Shown here piece by piece: positions 11,003 through 23,125 of a stretch of 64,000 bases of DNA (position 1 is its first letter; the number at the start of each line of letters is the position of its first letter). This DNA is from Thuidium tamariscinum. Taxonomy: Eukaryota; Streptophyta; Bryopsida; Hypnales; Thuidiaceae. A program made the position numbers and the translations under genes. The DNA lies in assembly GCA_947034885.2 (NCBI GenBank), contig OX344753.2:27110347-27174346 (forward strand), read 5' to 3'. The notes beneath the pieces were generated by a model. That model did not search any database and was not told the origin of the DNA. It saw only the letters and a program-made list of their open reading frames with translations.

Positions 11003-14000
11003 TATTCATACAAAGTACCCATTAAAAAATTGGTGTAGGATTTGCAACATTTGTATGGAATCTTTTCTATACTTTGACACTATTAACCCTAGATTTGCTT
11101 CAACTACTTGAAAATATGCTTGTAAATGTTTAGAAACATCTTTTTTTACTAGTGTTTAATAAATACTCTTTTATTTTATGATTCTAAATGCAAAACCATT
11201 GCAAATGCATATGTAAAGATAAAATATATGGTTTCTATATTATAGTAGAGGTCATATTCTTGTATTAATCTACAATGTTTTTAGAGTGTCAATTTCTCAT
11301 GTTGTTCATGTTATATTGCTAGTATTGGTATTTTTCTTAGTTTTAGTATCATAACTATGTTTAATGTTTCTATGATGTTTATTATATTCACCATATCATG
11401 TTATTTAGAATACATGGCATAGAACTTAGAAATATGTAAAACTATTGTTGCATTTCACATTTTTATTTGTCATTTGAAATTGTACTACAATACAAGTAGT
11501 GCATATGTATTTTTTTAAATGTGTATATATAAGACACTACTTTTATGGTGTCTTATAAATAGATATGAAAAAATTAGACATATAAATTTTGTATATAAGA
11601 TAGCCCACCTATAAAAACCAAATGATTGAATTTATATGTAAAAATAAGTTCATTTTAATTACTATAATGAAGGTAAATAGCCCCATGTCAAATACCCTCT
11701 TAGCTCAGGTGTATGCTTAAAATTACAAGGAGTGATCTCCCCGGGAGAAATATTTGGTCAAATTGTCCTTTGGTTTGAAGGCTAGTGCAAGAGCTAGAGA
11801 GTTGACTACTTTATGTATACATCGAGATATTGTTGTTTTCCTAGAAATATGTTATTTACAAGCAATTCATCATATTGATTGTCACTAATGATTGTCTCTT
11901 TATAGTGGATGTCTTACCTTGGATGAATGATAAGTCATTTGGATGTTACATTGCCTCGAAGTACTTTATACTAGACAATATTGATAAGAATAAAGAATTT
12001 GTTACGATATCCAATGGTTTTGATATTTTACAAGAATATTTGAGTATTTGTGATGGTTGTTATTAAGGACTTCTTATTTATAGTTTTAACACTTTGGATC
12101 AATTCCACCAACATTGCTTCTATGCAACCAATCTATCAACTATTGCACTTGTAAGCGAATTGGCATATGACATTTGTGGGATCTATACATGCTACATTGG
12201 CCTCTCTCATAGAGCTATCTACAAGATGATGATGTATATATAGGATGAAATCCTACTTTGAAAATAGTCATAAAGCAATCACTAGCAATAGGAGATCACT
12301 CATATTTCTCTGTTTATATACATGTTTCTACTTTTTTCTACAAAAAATTAAAATTAGCAGCCTCTATTGAACACTCTTTCTGGTGTTTTCAATTGATAGG
12401 AATGATGGTTTTTCCATGAATTTTTAAAGCATTAGAAGAGATTTGAAGGGTCTAAGAGACTATGAGTTCCCACAATTTAGGAACATAGCAAAGTATAGAA
12501 TCACAGGAATATGATGTAGCCGAGGTAGTGCCATGTCATTTTTTGGAGACTTCTCTTTGCATTTCAGGTTACATATTTTTTTTTCTTTAAAATGATGGCC
12601 GTTTCAAGAACTGTTTTGGGAATAGTCCCAAAATGGCCCTTTAGAGACCTCAGATTTCATCTAATGGGCTTTTATGAAGAGGAATTGCACCTTATCTACA
12701 TCCACCCAGAGATTAGTTTTCATTTGAATGACTTACATATGATTATATGTGTGTCCCTAAGGCTCTTTGTTTTGGATGTTTACTATTTTGCAATCCTCGG
12801 AATACTCCAGTTTTGCATGATATAGCAAACGCACTGCATGATCAAATACACTTTATTGGCACAAACTTTGAATGTTGGTAAATGTGACTTATTTTAACAT
12901 GAGTTGTCATTTCCTTTTAAAATTGATGGAACTAGATCTTTGAATTTTTATATTCATGTTGCCTTCTGCTTTTATCTTCTAGTGCTTAAGTGAAGCAAGC
13001 TTCTGAATGAAGCTTTTTTTTTACCTGAAAATTTTGACTTAGATTGTTGGGTTGTGTGAGCAGTTGTTCCTCTTTGGTATTTGTTTGATTTTTGTTCCTT
13101 TTTTATTAGGTAAATTTTCCTACAATCGAGGGTGTAGTGGAGAAGTCTTACTAGGTTTGGAGAACAACAAGGTCTGCACTTGAAATGAAACTAGTTTTAG
13201 GTTATAGTGATGATAGCTATTTGACCATCCAACTTAGGTCATCTAGACTGAAGTTAGGGTGCACATGGCATTCTTGTTATTTTAACTATTAAGTGAATGT
13301 CATCATCTAGATTCTATTATTCTCTCCTCATTTTGCACACCTCTAATTTTTACCCTTCTTGGACTTCTAGTGATGGCCTCTTATTGAATAATTATCAAAT
13401 GTCTTAAGAAGTGTCACATATGTAGCAAGGGTTAATTGATTTCTATAGCATTGTCAAGTCATGAAATATTGTGGACTCCAACTTGTGTCCGTAATTATCT
13501 ATGCACGAATTTAATTTTGTAAAGACTTGGAAGTAAACATAAACAACTTCAAGAAACATAACTAATTGAAGAGTTGAAAAATTGGTTATTGTATTTTCTT
13601 TGGTTTGGTGGTTGTTTTAACAGCTTAGATTCTTCACCCCTAGTTGTGAGAATTGGCCTTTAATTCAGTTTTAGATGTCACGACCTTGTTAGCGGTACAT
13701 TAATTTTTTCTTTTACTACATGTGAGAATTATTTGCTAGAGTCACACTTTTTTAATTTAGTGGTGGTTGAAATATTACTATGTTGTATGAATTTCTATGA
13801 GAAAGAAGTTTGGCATTATAGCAATTTTGCACATTCAATATCTCTATTAGTGAAATCAGTATAGCATGTCTAAGGTGTCAATTGGAAATTATTTGCTATT
13901 TCATCTTAACCACCCTACATATCAAAACTTGCTCACTCTACCTTACTCTCATAAAAAGACAAAATATTCGCATCATCAAAATAAACTATTTATTATAGAC

Positions 14001-14573
14001 GGTGGGGTCTGGGTTCTATCGCAAGACCGCTTCAGCTGAAGTAGCCAATTGATAAAATTAGAGCAAAATACAGTCGATTGGATAGATAATTGATTGTATT
14101 TTGGGCGATAACTGCATGAGCCAAGACTTAAATGAAGGCTCTGTCAATCTTACTAAATTGACATAGCCCAACAAATCAAGTTTTGGGCACACTATCTATT
14201 TTAATAATCAAAGGCATTTCCTTTAGCAATCAATTTGTTTTTCTACAAAAAATTAGGTGAGGGATTCACAAAGATGCATACTAAAGAAAAGAAAATGAAG
14301 ACATGCTTTAAGCACTTAATTACGCAATGAACAAGAAGCATTGATAGTCACACATATGAATGTAAGAATGAAGTCCTATATTTTGGCAACTAGTGCAAGA
14401 CGGTGGATTCCTACAAGTGCTTACGAATATTATAAGAGAATGGATTCAAAATATAGCAGAAGACAAAATACTTGGCTTACAAGGTATTAAACAATTGGTT
14501 ATTCTTTCACTTGACTTTACACTATTTTACTGTTTTACACTTTACACTATTTCACAAAATCTAATTATAATAA
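11003..14573. other. AT-rich intergenic stretch, no gene seen
   Basis: Open frames are all under 80 codons and none is recognisable. The segments 12590-12830 and 13380-13700 look slightly gene-like in composition but carry stops in all frames. I found no clear terminal repeats or tRNA. Confidence 0.45.
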
Positions 14574-14955
14574 AGAGATGTCAATTTTCAAAAATTTGGG
14601 TATCATTTATGCCTCCATTGAAACCTCTATAGAAGGAATTGTGAAACGTCTTTGGAGATGCTTGTTGAAGGAAAGATGTGTGTATCGATGTTTACTACAT
14701 GTCTCTACAATCAAATTTTTAAAAACATATCACCTCTATTTTTTTGTGAATTTTCATGTAAAACCATGAATAAAACTATGACAATTTAGTTCCCCAAAAA
14801 TAAAGTCTTGATTTTTTGAAACTGAAGATTTGGTGTGCTTGAGGGGGATTGCATTAAGTATGAATGTTGATTGAGAGAAATAAGAAATTTCAACTACATT
14901 TTGAGTACTACAATGAAAAATTGAAGAATGATGGGTACAAATAGGGACATTGACT
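14574..14955. repeat. Dispersed repeat, copy 2 (partner 1925-2310)
   Basis: This is the direct-orientation partner of 1925-2310. It shares GAGATGTCAATTTT, GGAAAGATGTGTGTAT, TTTTCATGTAAAACCATG and TTTTGAGTACTACAATG in the same order. Divergence is moderate. Confidence 0.7.
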
Positions 14956-14969
14956 TTTTTGTAGGGAAG

Positions 14970-15228
14970 ACACTAAATCCTCCATTTGAAATGGGCCCAA
15001 CAAGGTGAATTTACCTTGAGAAAAATGTGGAAATTTGTTATTTTTTGCGAATAATTTATTTTGCAAATGCTGAATTCATATTTGCAATCTCAGATCTCAA
15101 CTTAGCTAGCGGAGTCTAGAACATACCCTAGACACAGCACAGTTAAGGGGGCTTTTTTTTTCACTTTTACCCCATAGAACCCAAAATTTAACCTACCGGG
15201 CCCACTTCGATTGGAGGATTTTGTGTCC
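14970..15228. mobile_element. About 260-bp MITE with GGGCCCA-type inverted ends
   Basis: The left end reads ACTAAATCCTCCATTTGAAA, followed by TGGGCCCAACAAGGTGAATT. The right end has the inverse, CCTACCGGGCCCACTTCG followed by TTGGAGGATTTTGTG. Related copies lie at 32520-32762, 42190-42433, 47680-48335 and 52466-52700; they share CAAATTAGCT and ACATACCCTA internally. It ends about 380 bp upstream of the start codon of the oxoadipate enzyme gene, so it may form part of that promoter. Confidence 0.75.
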
Positions 15229-15606
15229 TCAGATCGTAAGAGCGTTTTGTCATTGCCATGTCCTCAGATACGTCAGTGACGTGGTCTGCGGCAGTTACAC
15301 ATCATTCCCCAAACCCAAGAGCCCTCTTTCCGATCGTAAGATCGCAGCCCATCACGCAATCACCCGCAACCCATCTTCAGTTCCATTTCTTCACTTCCAT
15401 TTCTCGTGAAAATTCGGACTGGGTCTATCGAAATTCCCACAGCTAGAACCGCAGAGGATTTGAGGGTCGCGATAGATCAAGCCGCGGGGTTTGGAATTCT
15501 GGATGCCCGCCCGCCTCGGGGAATGGCGCTGCATGCTGGGGGGGTGAGGAGTGGGGGAAACAACATTTGATTTGTGGGGAGTGATCGATCGAGAGACCGA
15601 TCGATC
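15229..15606 (+). promoter_or_regulatory. GC-rich promoter and leader of the DUF1338 gene
   Basis: Base composition rises sharply from the AT-rich flank at about 15230 and stays high into the first exon, as expected for a plant core promoter and 5' untranslated region. I could not pick a TATA box or transcription start. The last 24 bases before the ATG form a hairpin: GATCGATCG at 15583-15591 pairs with CGATCGATC at 15598-15606, and the start codon follows directly. Confidence 0.5.
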
Positions 15607-18600
15607 ATGGCGTTGTCGATGATGAGTACTGCGAGGACGGGTGTTCATGGTTGTTGTGGAGGGGGGGTTGGCATGTGGCGGTGGGCGTTGTGCAGCAGGC
15701 GGACGTTCCATGGCGGTGTGAAGATTCAGCCTGTGTTGCGAGACTCCTGTTTCGTGGATAGTCCTTTGGCTGCCTGCAACAACAGCAACAGCAACAACAA
15801 TAATATGCTCCTTCGGCAGGCTGTGCCATGGCGAGGAGGCTCTTCGGTTGCTAGGAATACCTGGCGTGCCTCTGCCACTGCGGACTCTCGCTTGCAAGAA
15901 GTAAGTGCGTGGGATTGCTTGAACTTCTGAAATTTTATTAGAATTGCACTTGAATTGCGATCTGATAAACAATCCACATGAATGGTCTGGCTGATTGATG
16001 TAGACGTGAGAGAGGGCTCGGGTCGTGAATTTTTCATTTTCGATTTGGCTATTAGGGGACACGTGCATTAGAGCTGACCTCTGCTTGGTAGATGTCCTTG
16101 GGGTGCCCTAATTTACTGTAGGCTCGAACATTTGAAACATTTTAAGAGGCACATCTGTGGGAATTTATTTATTTATAAGGTTAAGACAGCCAAGAGCAAC
16201 ACTTTTGACGTTGAGCATACTTACTATTACGAGAATACACAAAGTTTTGTCCGTCAGCAAATGAAAGAAGCACAAGCAGAAGCGGAATCAGTGGCGGGCC
16301 TGTATGCCGGAATCGTCGATCAAATGAGAGCTATTTTACCAAGTAGTGCTAATTTATTTATTTTCCTAATGGCTCCAGTAATGACATTTATGTTAAGTTT
16401 CGTAGATAATTTCTATTATACTTCCGGAAGTCGAGTTGTCGTCTACTGTTTCAATTAAATTTGATGATTTAGCACATTGCAAAATTTAATTGACTTCGTT
16501 AAGGATCCCCAAAAGTCGCTTTTTTCTTTTTGAAGGATTCCAATACCTAAAGAATGTGTAATTTGGAAACCATATGCAAGTTATACAGGTTGAAACTGTT
16601 ACTAATACAGTAGATGATCTAAAATCAACACAAGTTCCAAATTTTATTTGGTATCCATCCTCGAATTCTGAATATTCTTATCATGCGGATTTTAGGTTTT
16701 CGCATTTGGGTACTCGGTACATCTCTTCCTTGGAAGATATTGGGTGTTAGATTGTTGCTGGAGACTCACTAATGGGCCAAAAAATGTTCATACTCTCAGG
16801 AACACCCACCTGTTCCACTGATGCGAAGCCTTTTATCCGCAATGGTGAAGCCGTATTTGCTCAAGAATCCGACTGCTGTGGCCGCTCTTGACCTAATTCG
16901 AAAACATGATGGCGGACCCGTCTGCTACGATCATTTTGCATTTCGAACGTTTGGAGTAAGTTCGATCATGTTTCGCTGGAGCGTCAGTCTACTGATTTGC
17001 ATTTACGCATTTTTGTTGATGGTCTGGAAATCTTTTTACATGTCATTTGAGGATTGCCTCGGATTGCAATTCGCAGTGATCTCTCTTTCCGAAACTTCTT
17101 TATTCATCTTCATTGACTACTCTTGAATGTATGCAGAAATGACTGGTAGTGAAAGTGTCATAGGAGCCATTCGTAGACTGAGGAGATTGCAGTGAAGTGA
17201 AAGCCTTGCATTTAAAATTAAGTTATTCTTTTTTCTCAGGTTCATGGATGCTGCAGATGAACACCGCTTCATTGGTCTTAGCTGAGGGTACATAAATTTA
17301 TTCCAAGTTGCAACAGGACTCATTCCTATTGAGGGAATTGTCCCAAAGTGGAATCTCTGAATTGAGTTGGATAAAAATTTGGTTCTGTGTTTTCAGGTTG
17401 ATGGATGTGGAATAGACGCCATGGCGCAAGTGTTCCTTGACCTCGGCTACAAAGTGCGCGACGAGCTTCGGTTCCCGGCCAAAAAGCTGCGTGCCCTGTG
17501 GTTTTCACCACCTGACCATTTGCTGGACATGGAAGGCAGTGAGGCTGAGGGCCCTCTCCCTCGAATCTTCATCTCCGAAATTATTGTGAGCGAGCTTAGC
17601 CGTGAGGCCCAGGTAGAATAACAGAGCACCCTTGGCCTCGGAGTTTGTTCATAGCTGAACCCTATGCATGGATGCGTGTATTGGAGAGCACCGTCTGTTT
17701 ATGAAAGTATCTTAATTCCTCTTGAGCTATGCCAAGTGAATTAGGATGAATCACGAACGGGTGCAAAAACTTAAAGCATTTCTCTCTGAGACGATTTGGA
17801 TGTGCACCACCTTGTCGAATTCTCTTATATATTCGTGGCTATATTGCAGAACATCATTAAGAGTTACACAAGTAGGTCAGGCTCTATCGCTAAGTATGCT
17901 GCAACTGCAAGCGTGCTGAATTCCCTGACGTGGCCCACTCCTCACAAGTCTGATTACCAGGCACTTGCAAGGTAAATCACTTCTGCCCTTCCACTCACCG
18001 TCGAGGTAAGTGGTAGGAAGGAAATTAACCCCTAGTGTCCAAATAGCCACGAGTGATTTTTATCATGGAAATCGTTTGTTTAGGAATCAGCAGAAAGGAA
18101 GGCAGAAAAATATATCAGCACAAAGAACAAATCATGGAAACATTTTGAGTGATGGAAGTATGTTATGGAGGATCCAGAACTGACTTCGTAGCTTTTGAGG
18201 TGGCTTTTCTTATTTTCTCTTAAGCTGTTTTGGCCTGCTGTTGTACGAGTGCAGGGAGAGCGAGTACGCAGCATGGACGCTGGTAAATGGTTATGCACTT
18301 AATCATACGACTGTGTCAGTGCACCGACTTGGCTCCCTTCACAACATCGACAAGCTGAATGATTTCCTCCAAGAGAACGGAGTCAAACTCAATAGTGAAG
18401 GAGGCATTCTGAAAGGTTTATTTATCAAATCGATCTCACCTGTGATTAATTAGAAAACTCCCTGTGGATGTTCCTTTTCTCTAATCAATGTGGTTTAGGT
18501 GATTCCTAACCGCCATTGAACATTATTAGACAAGATTCATATGCGAAATTTATTAATTCTAACAGGTCTCTTCTGACTGGTTGTCGGGTTGAGTTTGACC

Positions 18601-19197
18601 TGAGTCAAAGTCCTGAGAAAATGGTCAAACATCTATAACCTTGAGCTCAAGGCATTTTGATTTGTATTGTTTTCTTAAGCAAATTATATAATTATGATGC
18701 TAATCCTCTGCATGCTTTTGGCTGATCAGTCAGTCCAGATGGTGGACTCCAGCAGAGCTCCTCGGTTGCTGATTCAGTGACTTTTACATTTGCCGGGGGT
18801 GAAGTGGAGCAAGTTCCTGCATCCTACATTGAATTTGCAGAGCGCCTGGTCCTTCCCATACATGGGGACCTGCATTCTGACCAGGTGAGCAACTTTGAAA
18901 TCCTTTATTATGTACCACATTCTATAAGCTAAAGATGGAATGCCTAATTTGATATATGTTTTAGTTCCTAAGATTCGGAAGGAGGGGCCGTTGTGGACCC
19001 ATTTTAATGTGAGTGCTTCTGTGTCTCTTGATTTTTTTCAAGAGTCCCACATGCCTTATTATTGACGAGTACTTTGCAATCTGTCCACAATTCTTGTTTT
19101 TCAGATACACGAATGGCATCGTAGGGATGGTTTTGAAGTAGGCAATGCTGACAAGATATTTGAAAGCACTTCGTCAGAGCAGACTGGAGTGCGCTAA
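15607..19197 (+). CDS. FLO7: 2-oxoadipate dioxygenase/decarboxylase, plastid-type (DUF1338)
   Basis: Seven exons: 15607-15900, 16800-16955, 17397-17612, 17850-17971, 18255-18415, 18730-18884 and 19105-19197. All introns are GT-AG and the joined frame is 1197 bp (398 aa). The family turns 2-oxoadipate into D-2-hydroxyglutarate in lysine breakdown; the rice member FLO7 is an amyloplast protein needed for starch in the grain. Residues 1-98 are rich in Ser, Arg and Ala with an Asn run, a plausible transit peptide. The DUF1338 domain fills the rest. YDHFAFRTF carries the metal-ligand His143 and substrate Arg147 (HxxxR), the second His is in GYALNH (His280), and the acidic ligand is probably in SYIEFAERL (about 351-354). 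The C-terminus GFEVGNADKIFEST is a family signature. The start is the first in-frame ATG of exon 1. The symbol is by homology to rice. Confidence 0.93.
16262..16405 (+). pseudogene. Mitochondrial nad1 fragments inserted in intron 1
   Basis: In one reading frame of intron 1 two stretches resemble plant mitochondrial NADH dehydrogenase subunit 1. AEAESVAG (about 16276-16305) corresponds to the conserved loop of the C-terminal half. ILPSSANLFIFLMAPVMTFM (about 16333-16395, extending to about 16405) matches a membrane segment of the N-terminal half. Their order is reversed relative to the mitochondrial gene and the flanking sequence does not match, so this is a rearranged organelle DNA insert and not a functional gene. 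It lies between exons 1 and 2 of the DUF1338 gene. Confidence 0.75.
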
Positions 19198-20098
19198 AGT
19201 TGAGTTGAGGAGAAGCCCTCTGAGCTGACCAGCTGTGTTGAATAGTCACCTGTATTTAGGGTCCAATTGATGTTCATTAACTTATTTGTTGTTCAATGTG
19301 TGTGGAGGCGGAAGACTGATGAGAATTTCTCCTCGTATCATATAACTTACTGCTGGAATTTTGTAGAGCAAGGAGAATTGAAAAAGGTGTATAGGTTCGG
19401 ATGTAAGCTTTTAGCAGGATTATGTGTTATTAAATTACAGCCATTCTGATTCAGGTGAAACGTGTAAGATAACTTTTGCTCCATTCTCTTTCAATTTTTC
19501 CTTTGATTCCGGAATTATTGTTTCTTCATTTCTGTGCAAAGAAACCTCCAAAAGAGTAATCCAACTAAAACAATATGTTGACAAGAAACTTAATGTCCGT
19601 ATTTAATATTGCTTTACAGATATCCACTAATCGCTATGGACCCTTCGTCCTCTAAGAGGGTAATGGGAGCTTGGTGTAGGCTCCAATGAGCTCAATTTTT
19701 AAATTATTTCTGGAATTTTTTTAAGTTTAGAAAATACTTGGTTTTATGGCATTATAATTTTTATTTCAAATCAGCACACAATAGTAAAAGTTATGCCAAA
19801 ATAAGCTCATTTTTTTTAAGTTAGTATGGCAACAAAAGAAATCACAAAAGTGTGAATTAAAAATATCCCCACTTTTACATTTTATAGAAACAAAAGTTTG
19901 TAGGGTCAAATTTGACTACTAGAACAATCTCTCCATTGGAATTATCCTTAAATGACAAGCTAGTGACTATAGAATTCATGAATTTTGATACCTCTCAAAA
20001 CATTGTAGATCTTTCCTTTCCACTTCTAATTTCAAGGATGAATAGTTGCATTTTTGTCCTACACAAAGAGGTTTTCTCATTCATCAACCAATTTTATC
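19198..20098. other. 3' untranslated region and flank of the DUF1338 gene
   Basis: The first few hundred bases after the stop keep moderate GC and are probably the 3' untranslated region. From about 19640 the sequence becomes AT-rich intergenic DNA. No further coding sequence is seen, and I could not fix a polyadenylation signal. Confidence 0.45.
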
Positions 20099-21025
20099 TT
20101 AACCTCTAAAGGCCCAAGGCCATTTTTCGGTCAAAAACCACTCAAAACTATCATTTTTGTTGCATTCATCCAAAAGAAGAAAAAAAAATGTTTTTACAGA
20201 ATCTAACCATAGGATCTTGTACTTTGCTTGTCTAAGATCACGTGGTAAAAATTTCATGAAGTTTGACCATATAGATTAGAAGATATGAGCTTTCAAAGTG
20301 GGAAAAAGAGTTTTTTTGAACATTGTCTTGCAATTTCAGATGACTTTGATTGCCATTTGTTGAAATTTTTTGCACTATAGACTTTGAATTTTTTTTTAAA
20401 AATTGTGTTTAAGAATTGAGTTGTAAGTATAGGAAAAAATTTCAAAAAAGAAATGCTTGATTTTCATTCTTTAAAAAATTATTAAGTAGAGGTAGGTCCG
20501 AGATTGAAAGAAAAATTAAAGCATTAATAGCTCTAAGATGGGATTGAAACACAATAATCCCAACGGTGAGATTGTTCTAGCAAGCAAAATTAACCTTGTC
20601 AAGCAATTTTTTTCTTAAATATGAAAATTGCATTCAAAAGTAAATCCTATAAGTTATTTTTCCAAGAAGATGCTCAAACTACCCTTAAAACAAGATTGTT
20701 CATAACTTTCACATAACTAATCCAAATGGAATGAATCAAAGCTTCTTCACATGTAGACAAAAGTATAATCTACAAGATAAAAAAAAAATTTAATTTAATT
20801 TCAAGTTTTTGTGTATTTATTATTCTGCCCACTTAGTTAAAATTTGGACTTTTGTAGTATAACTTTTGCTCCTGGGCACCAATTGAAATAAAAATTACAT
20901 TCCTCAAAGCTAATCAATTTTCCTATCTTATGAAAAAAGTTTCAAAAAGTTTAACTAAAAATTGAGGTCATCAAAACTTGCCCACACTCCAAATTTTCCT
21001 CTGAGGGGACAAAGGGCTTTAAGGG
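20099..21025. mobile_element. TTAA-bounded CCTCTAAAGG element, right end decayed
   Basis: TTAA followed by CCTCTAAAGGCCCAAGGCC opens the element. A decayed counterpart, ACAAAGGGCTTTAAGGG, lies at about 21009-21025, but the flanking TTAA is lost there. It belongs with the family at 36593, 45223, 48845, 54074 and 56313. No coding capacity is seen. Confidence 0.5.
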
Positions 21026-21061
21026 ATTCAAGTTGATAATAATTTTTCCCTCTATTTTATA

Positions 21062-21634
21062 CTCCCTTTGTTCTACTAAAAAACTCCAAATCAAATAGAA
21101 TCTTTGTTTCACTAAAAAACTCCGTTTCTTGATTTTGACCATTTAGTAAGAGTTTTTTTGTGTTGAATAACCTCATGGAGGCATGTGAAACAATGTAGGA
21201 GCATACCTTTAAATTTGCTAGTTTGGCCTTGCCCATTTAAAGCTCATTGTATGAATTGTTTCTTCAAACACTAGTATTGACAATGTATTTAGTGACCACT
21301 TCATTGCTATGAAAATTTGATTATAAAGTCAATTAGGTTTCTTTATAGTAAATATTTAGATTAGGAAATATGTTTCTAAAATCCTAGTGTTGACACCACC
21401 CTTTAAATAATTTAAAATGATAGAACCAATAGCATTTATAGACTATGTTCAAAAATCATACTTTGCACATAGATTTTAGATGTCCAAACAATAGCACCTA
21501 AATTAGACATTTTGCATAGATTTAAAAGATGGGTTTACTATTCTTGAATGCATGTATTGCTAATACTATGACTAAAAATACAATTAATTTTCCAAGGGGA
21601 AGATTTTTGGAGGTTCTTAGTACAACAAAGGGAG
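21062..21634. mobile_element. Stowaway-like (Tc1/mariner) MITE
   Basis: The left end CTCCCTTTGTTCTACTAA and right end TTAGTACAACAAAGGGAG are inverted repeats, flanked by the dinucleotide TA on each side (21060-21061 and 21635-21636). CTCCCT-type ends with a TA duplication define Stowaway elements of plants. At 573 bp it is larger than typical members. It lies between the convergent DUF1338 and ABCB genes. Confidence 0.75.
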
Positions 21635-23125
21635 TACACACTTTGATTACACAAGTTTTTTAAGAATAACTATCAATTTTATTTTTGAAATTTTTTTCTC
21701 TAGACTTTCAACTTAATCCTTCATGATAAACTTTTTGAAGTCACTCCATAGAGCAAAAGATTTTAATTAAGGAGGTTCAAAGTCTTATAATCATCGCCTT
21801 AGACACTTCATGACATCATCTACCTCAAAAAAAAAAGTACCAAAAAAAAAGTACCCAGAAAAAGTCAAACTATTACACAAGATCTCCCCTATGTGCAAAA
21901 ATTTCAAGGATGAACAATTGCATTTCTGTCCTGTCCTACATAGAAATATTCTGTCATTAATCAGCCAAAAAAATGGCCACAGCATCGTAAAAGGGTTATA
22001 TTAATGCAGGTCGAAATTTATGTAATATTACATCAGATGAAATTAAGTGAGTCACAATGATATACTGTACCGTAAAACTCCATAATTTTATTTTGAGCAC
22101 CTCGACTGTGAGGTTAAAGTAGTTTACATTTTAACTCCAACAAATATCACGAATCCAGAAACTTGGACATACTTCATGAACTAAGAGATTGAAAAACAGT
22201 AAACGGTTTGAACCTGCTAATGGCACAATCTGAGTTGTTTCCTTTCATGGTTCTGTAAAACAAAATTGTGGCAATTGATAAGCACTTCAAAATAATCTGA
22301 AGTTTTTATGACACATGAAATGTTTCCTCTGCTTCCGTAAAAATGTTCCAGTACTGAAAAATACATTGCTTTTGCTTCAGTGAATATTAGAGTATCAAAT
22401 TTTGCTAACACTGCATACTTGCACAGACAACGACAGCAATCATTACACCGTAGTACACATTTGGACATATTCCGAGATGGAATTGCTGGAGACGACATAG
22501 AAATGAATGTTCGCAATTCACAATTAAAGAAGCTGCAGCAAGGATAATCTCCTACTAACAACCTTGTCGGCAAGTGCACTTGCCTCAAGTTCAGTATAAA
22601 GATGGTGAAGAGAATCTCCTCCTCTTGAATCCACTTATTGTTGAACAATTGATCGCCATCCTTCCAACCGTTATGGCAAAAGGCCAATAGGGCCTCGACT
22701 ACTCGATCTCAAGTAAATTTCTCCTATTCTTACAATTTCCAACGACTGAGATTAAATATGAAAACATACTAGCCATCCTATGGAATCAAGTACGCAACGG
22801 ACCTCTTAAGTCACTTCCGATCGTAGGAGAATGTCCACTGATCCTCTGAGCCCATGGTTGACCTTGTAGTCATCTCAAAGCAGCTCGGTAGAGCAGTGGA
22901 CAGTCTCAGGTATTTACATACTGCCCAGGGTAAATGTGTGACTCACATCGAAATTCGCGGCTTCCTTATTCACCTTAACCACAGCGATTGGGTTGAAGCA
23001 AGCGTCCGACCTCCCAGTAATATCTAATCCGCAATTGTATGCAGATAGGAGCTGAATAATTTGAAGAACTTTTGCTCCCAAAGTTAGGCAACCGTAAGGC
23101 CATTACTCATCGCTATGATATTGGG
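21635..23125. other. 3' flank of the ABCB gene
   Basis: The 22200-23125 part has gene-like GC and is probably the 3' untranslated region or flank of the minus-strand ABCB gene. It contains a 156-codon minus-strand open frame (22687 down to 22217) that I do not recognise. It is Cys- and Phe-rich, has no family signature, and may be fortuitous. Confidence 0.4.

Noticed and set aside
15391..16068. 225-codon minus-strand open frame antisense to exon 1 of the DUF1338 gene
   Set aside because: It overlaps a well-supported coding exon and its leader; the long frame follows from GC-rich coding sequence on the other strand.
16132..16458. 108-codon frame as a possible extra exon of the DUF1338 gene
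   Set aside because: Exon 1 joins exon 2 in phase without it, and part of it is recognisable as mitochondrial nad1.
22217..22687. 156-codon open frame on the minus strand downstream of ABCB
   Set aside because: It has no recognisable motif or splice support and lies where the ABCB 3' untranslated region is expected; kept only as a note.
22870..22915. tRNA-like segment CTCGGTAGAGCAGTGGAC
   Set aside because: Only a D-arm-like motif is present; no acceptor stem, anticodon arm or T-arm could be matched.
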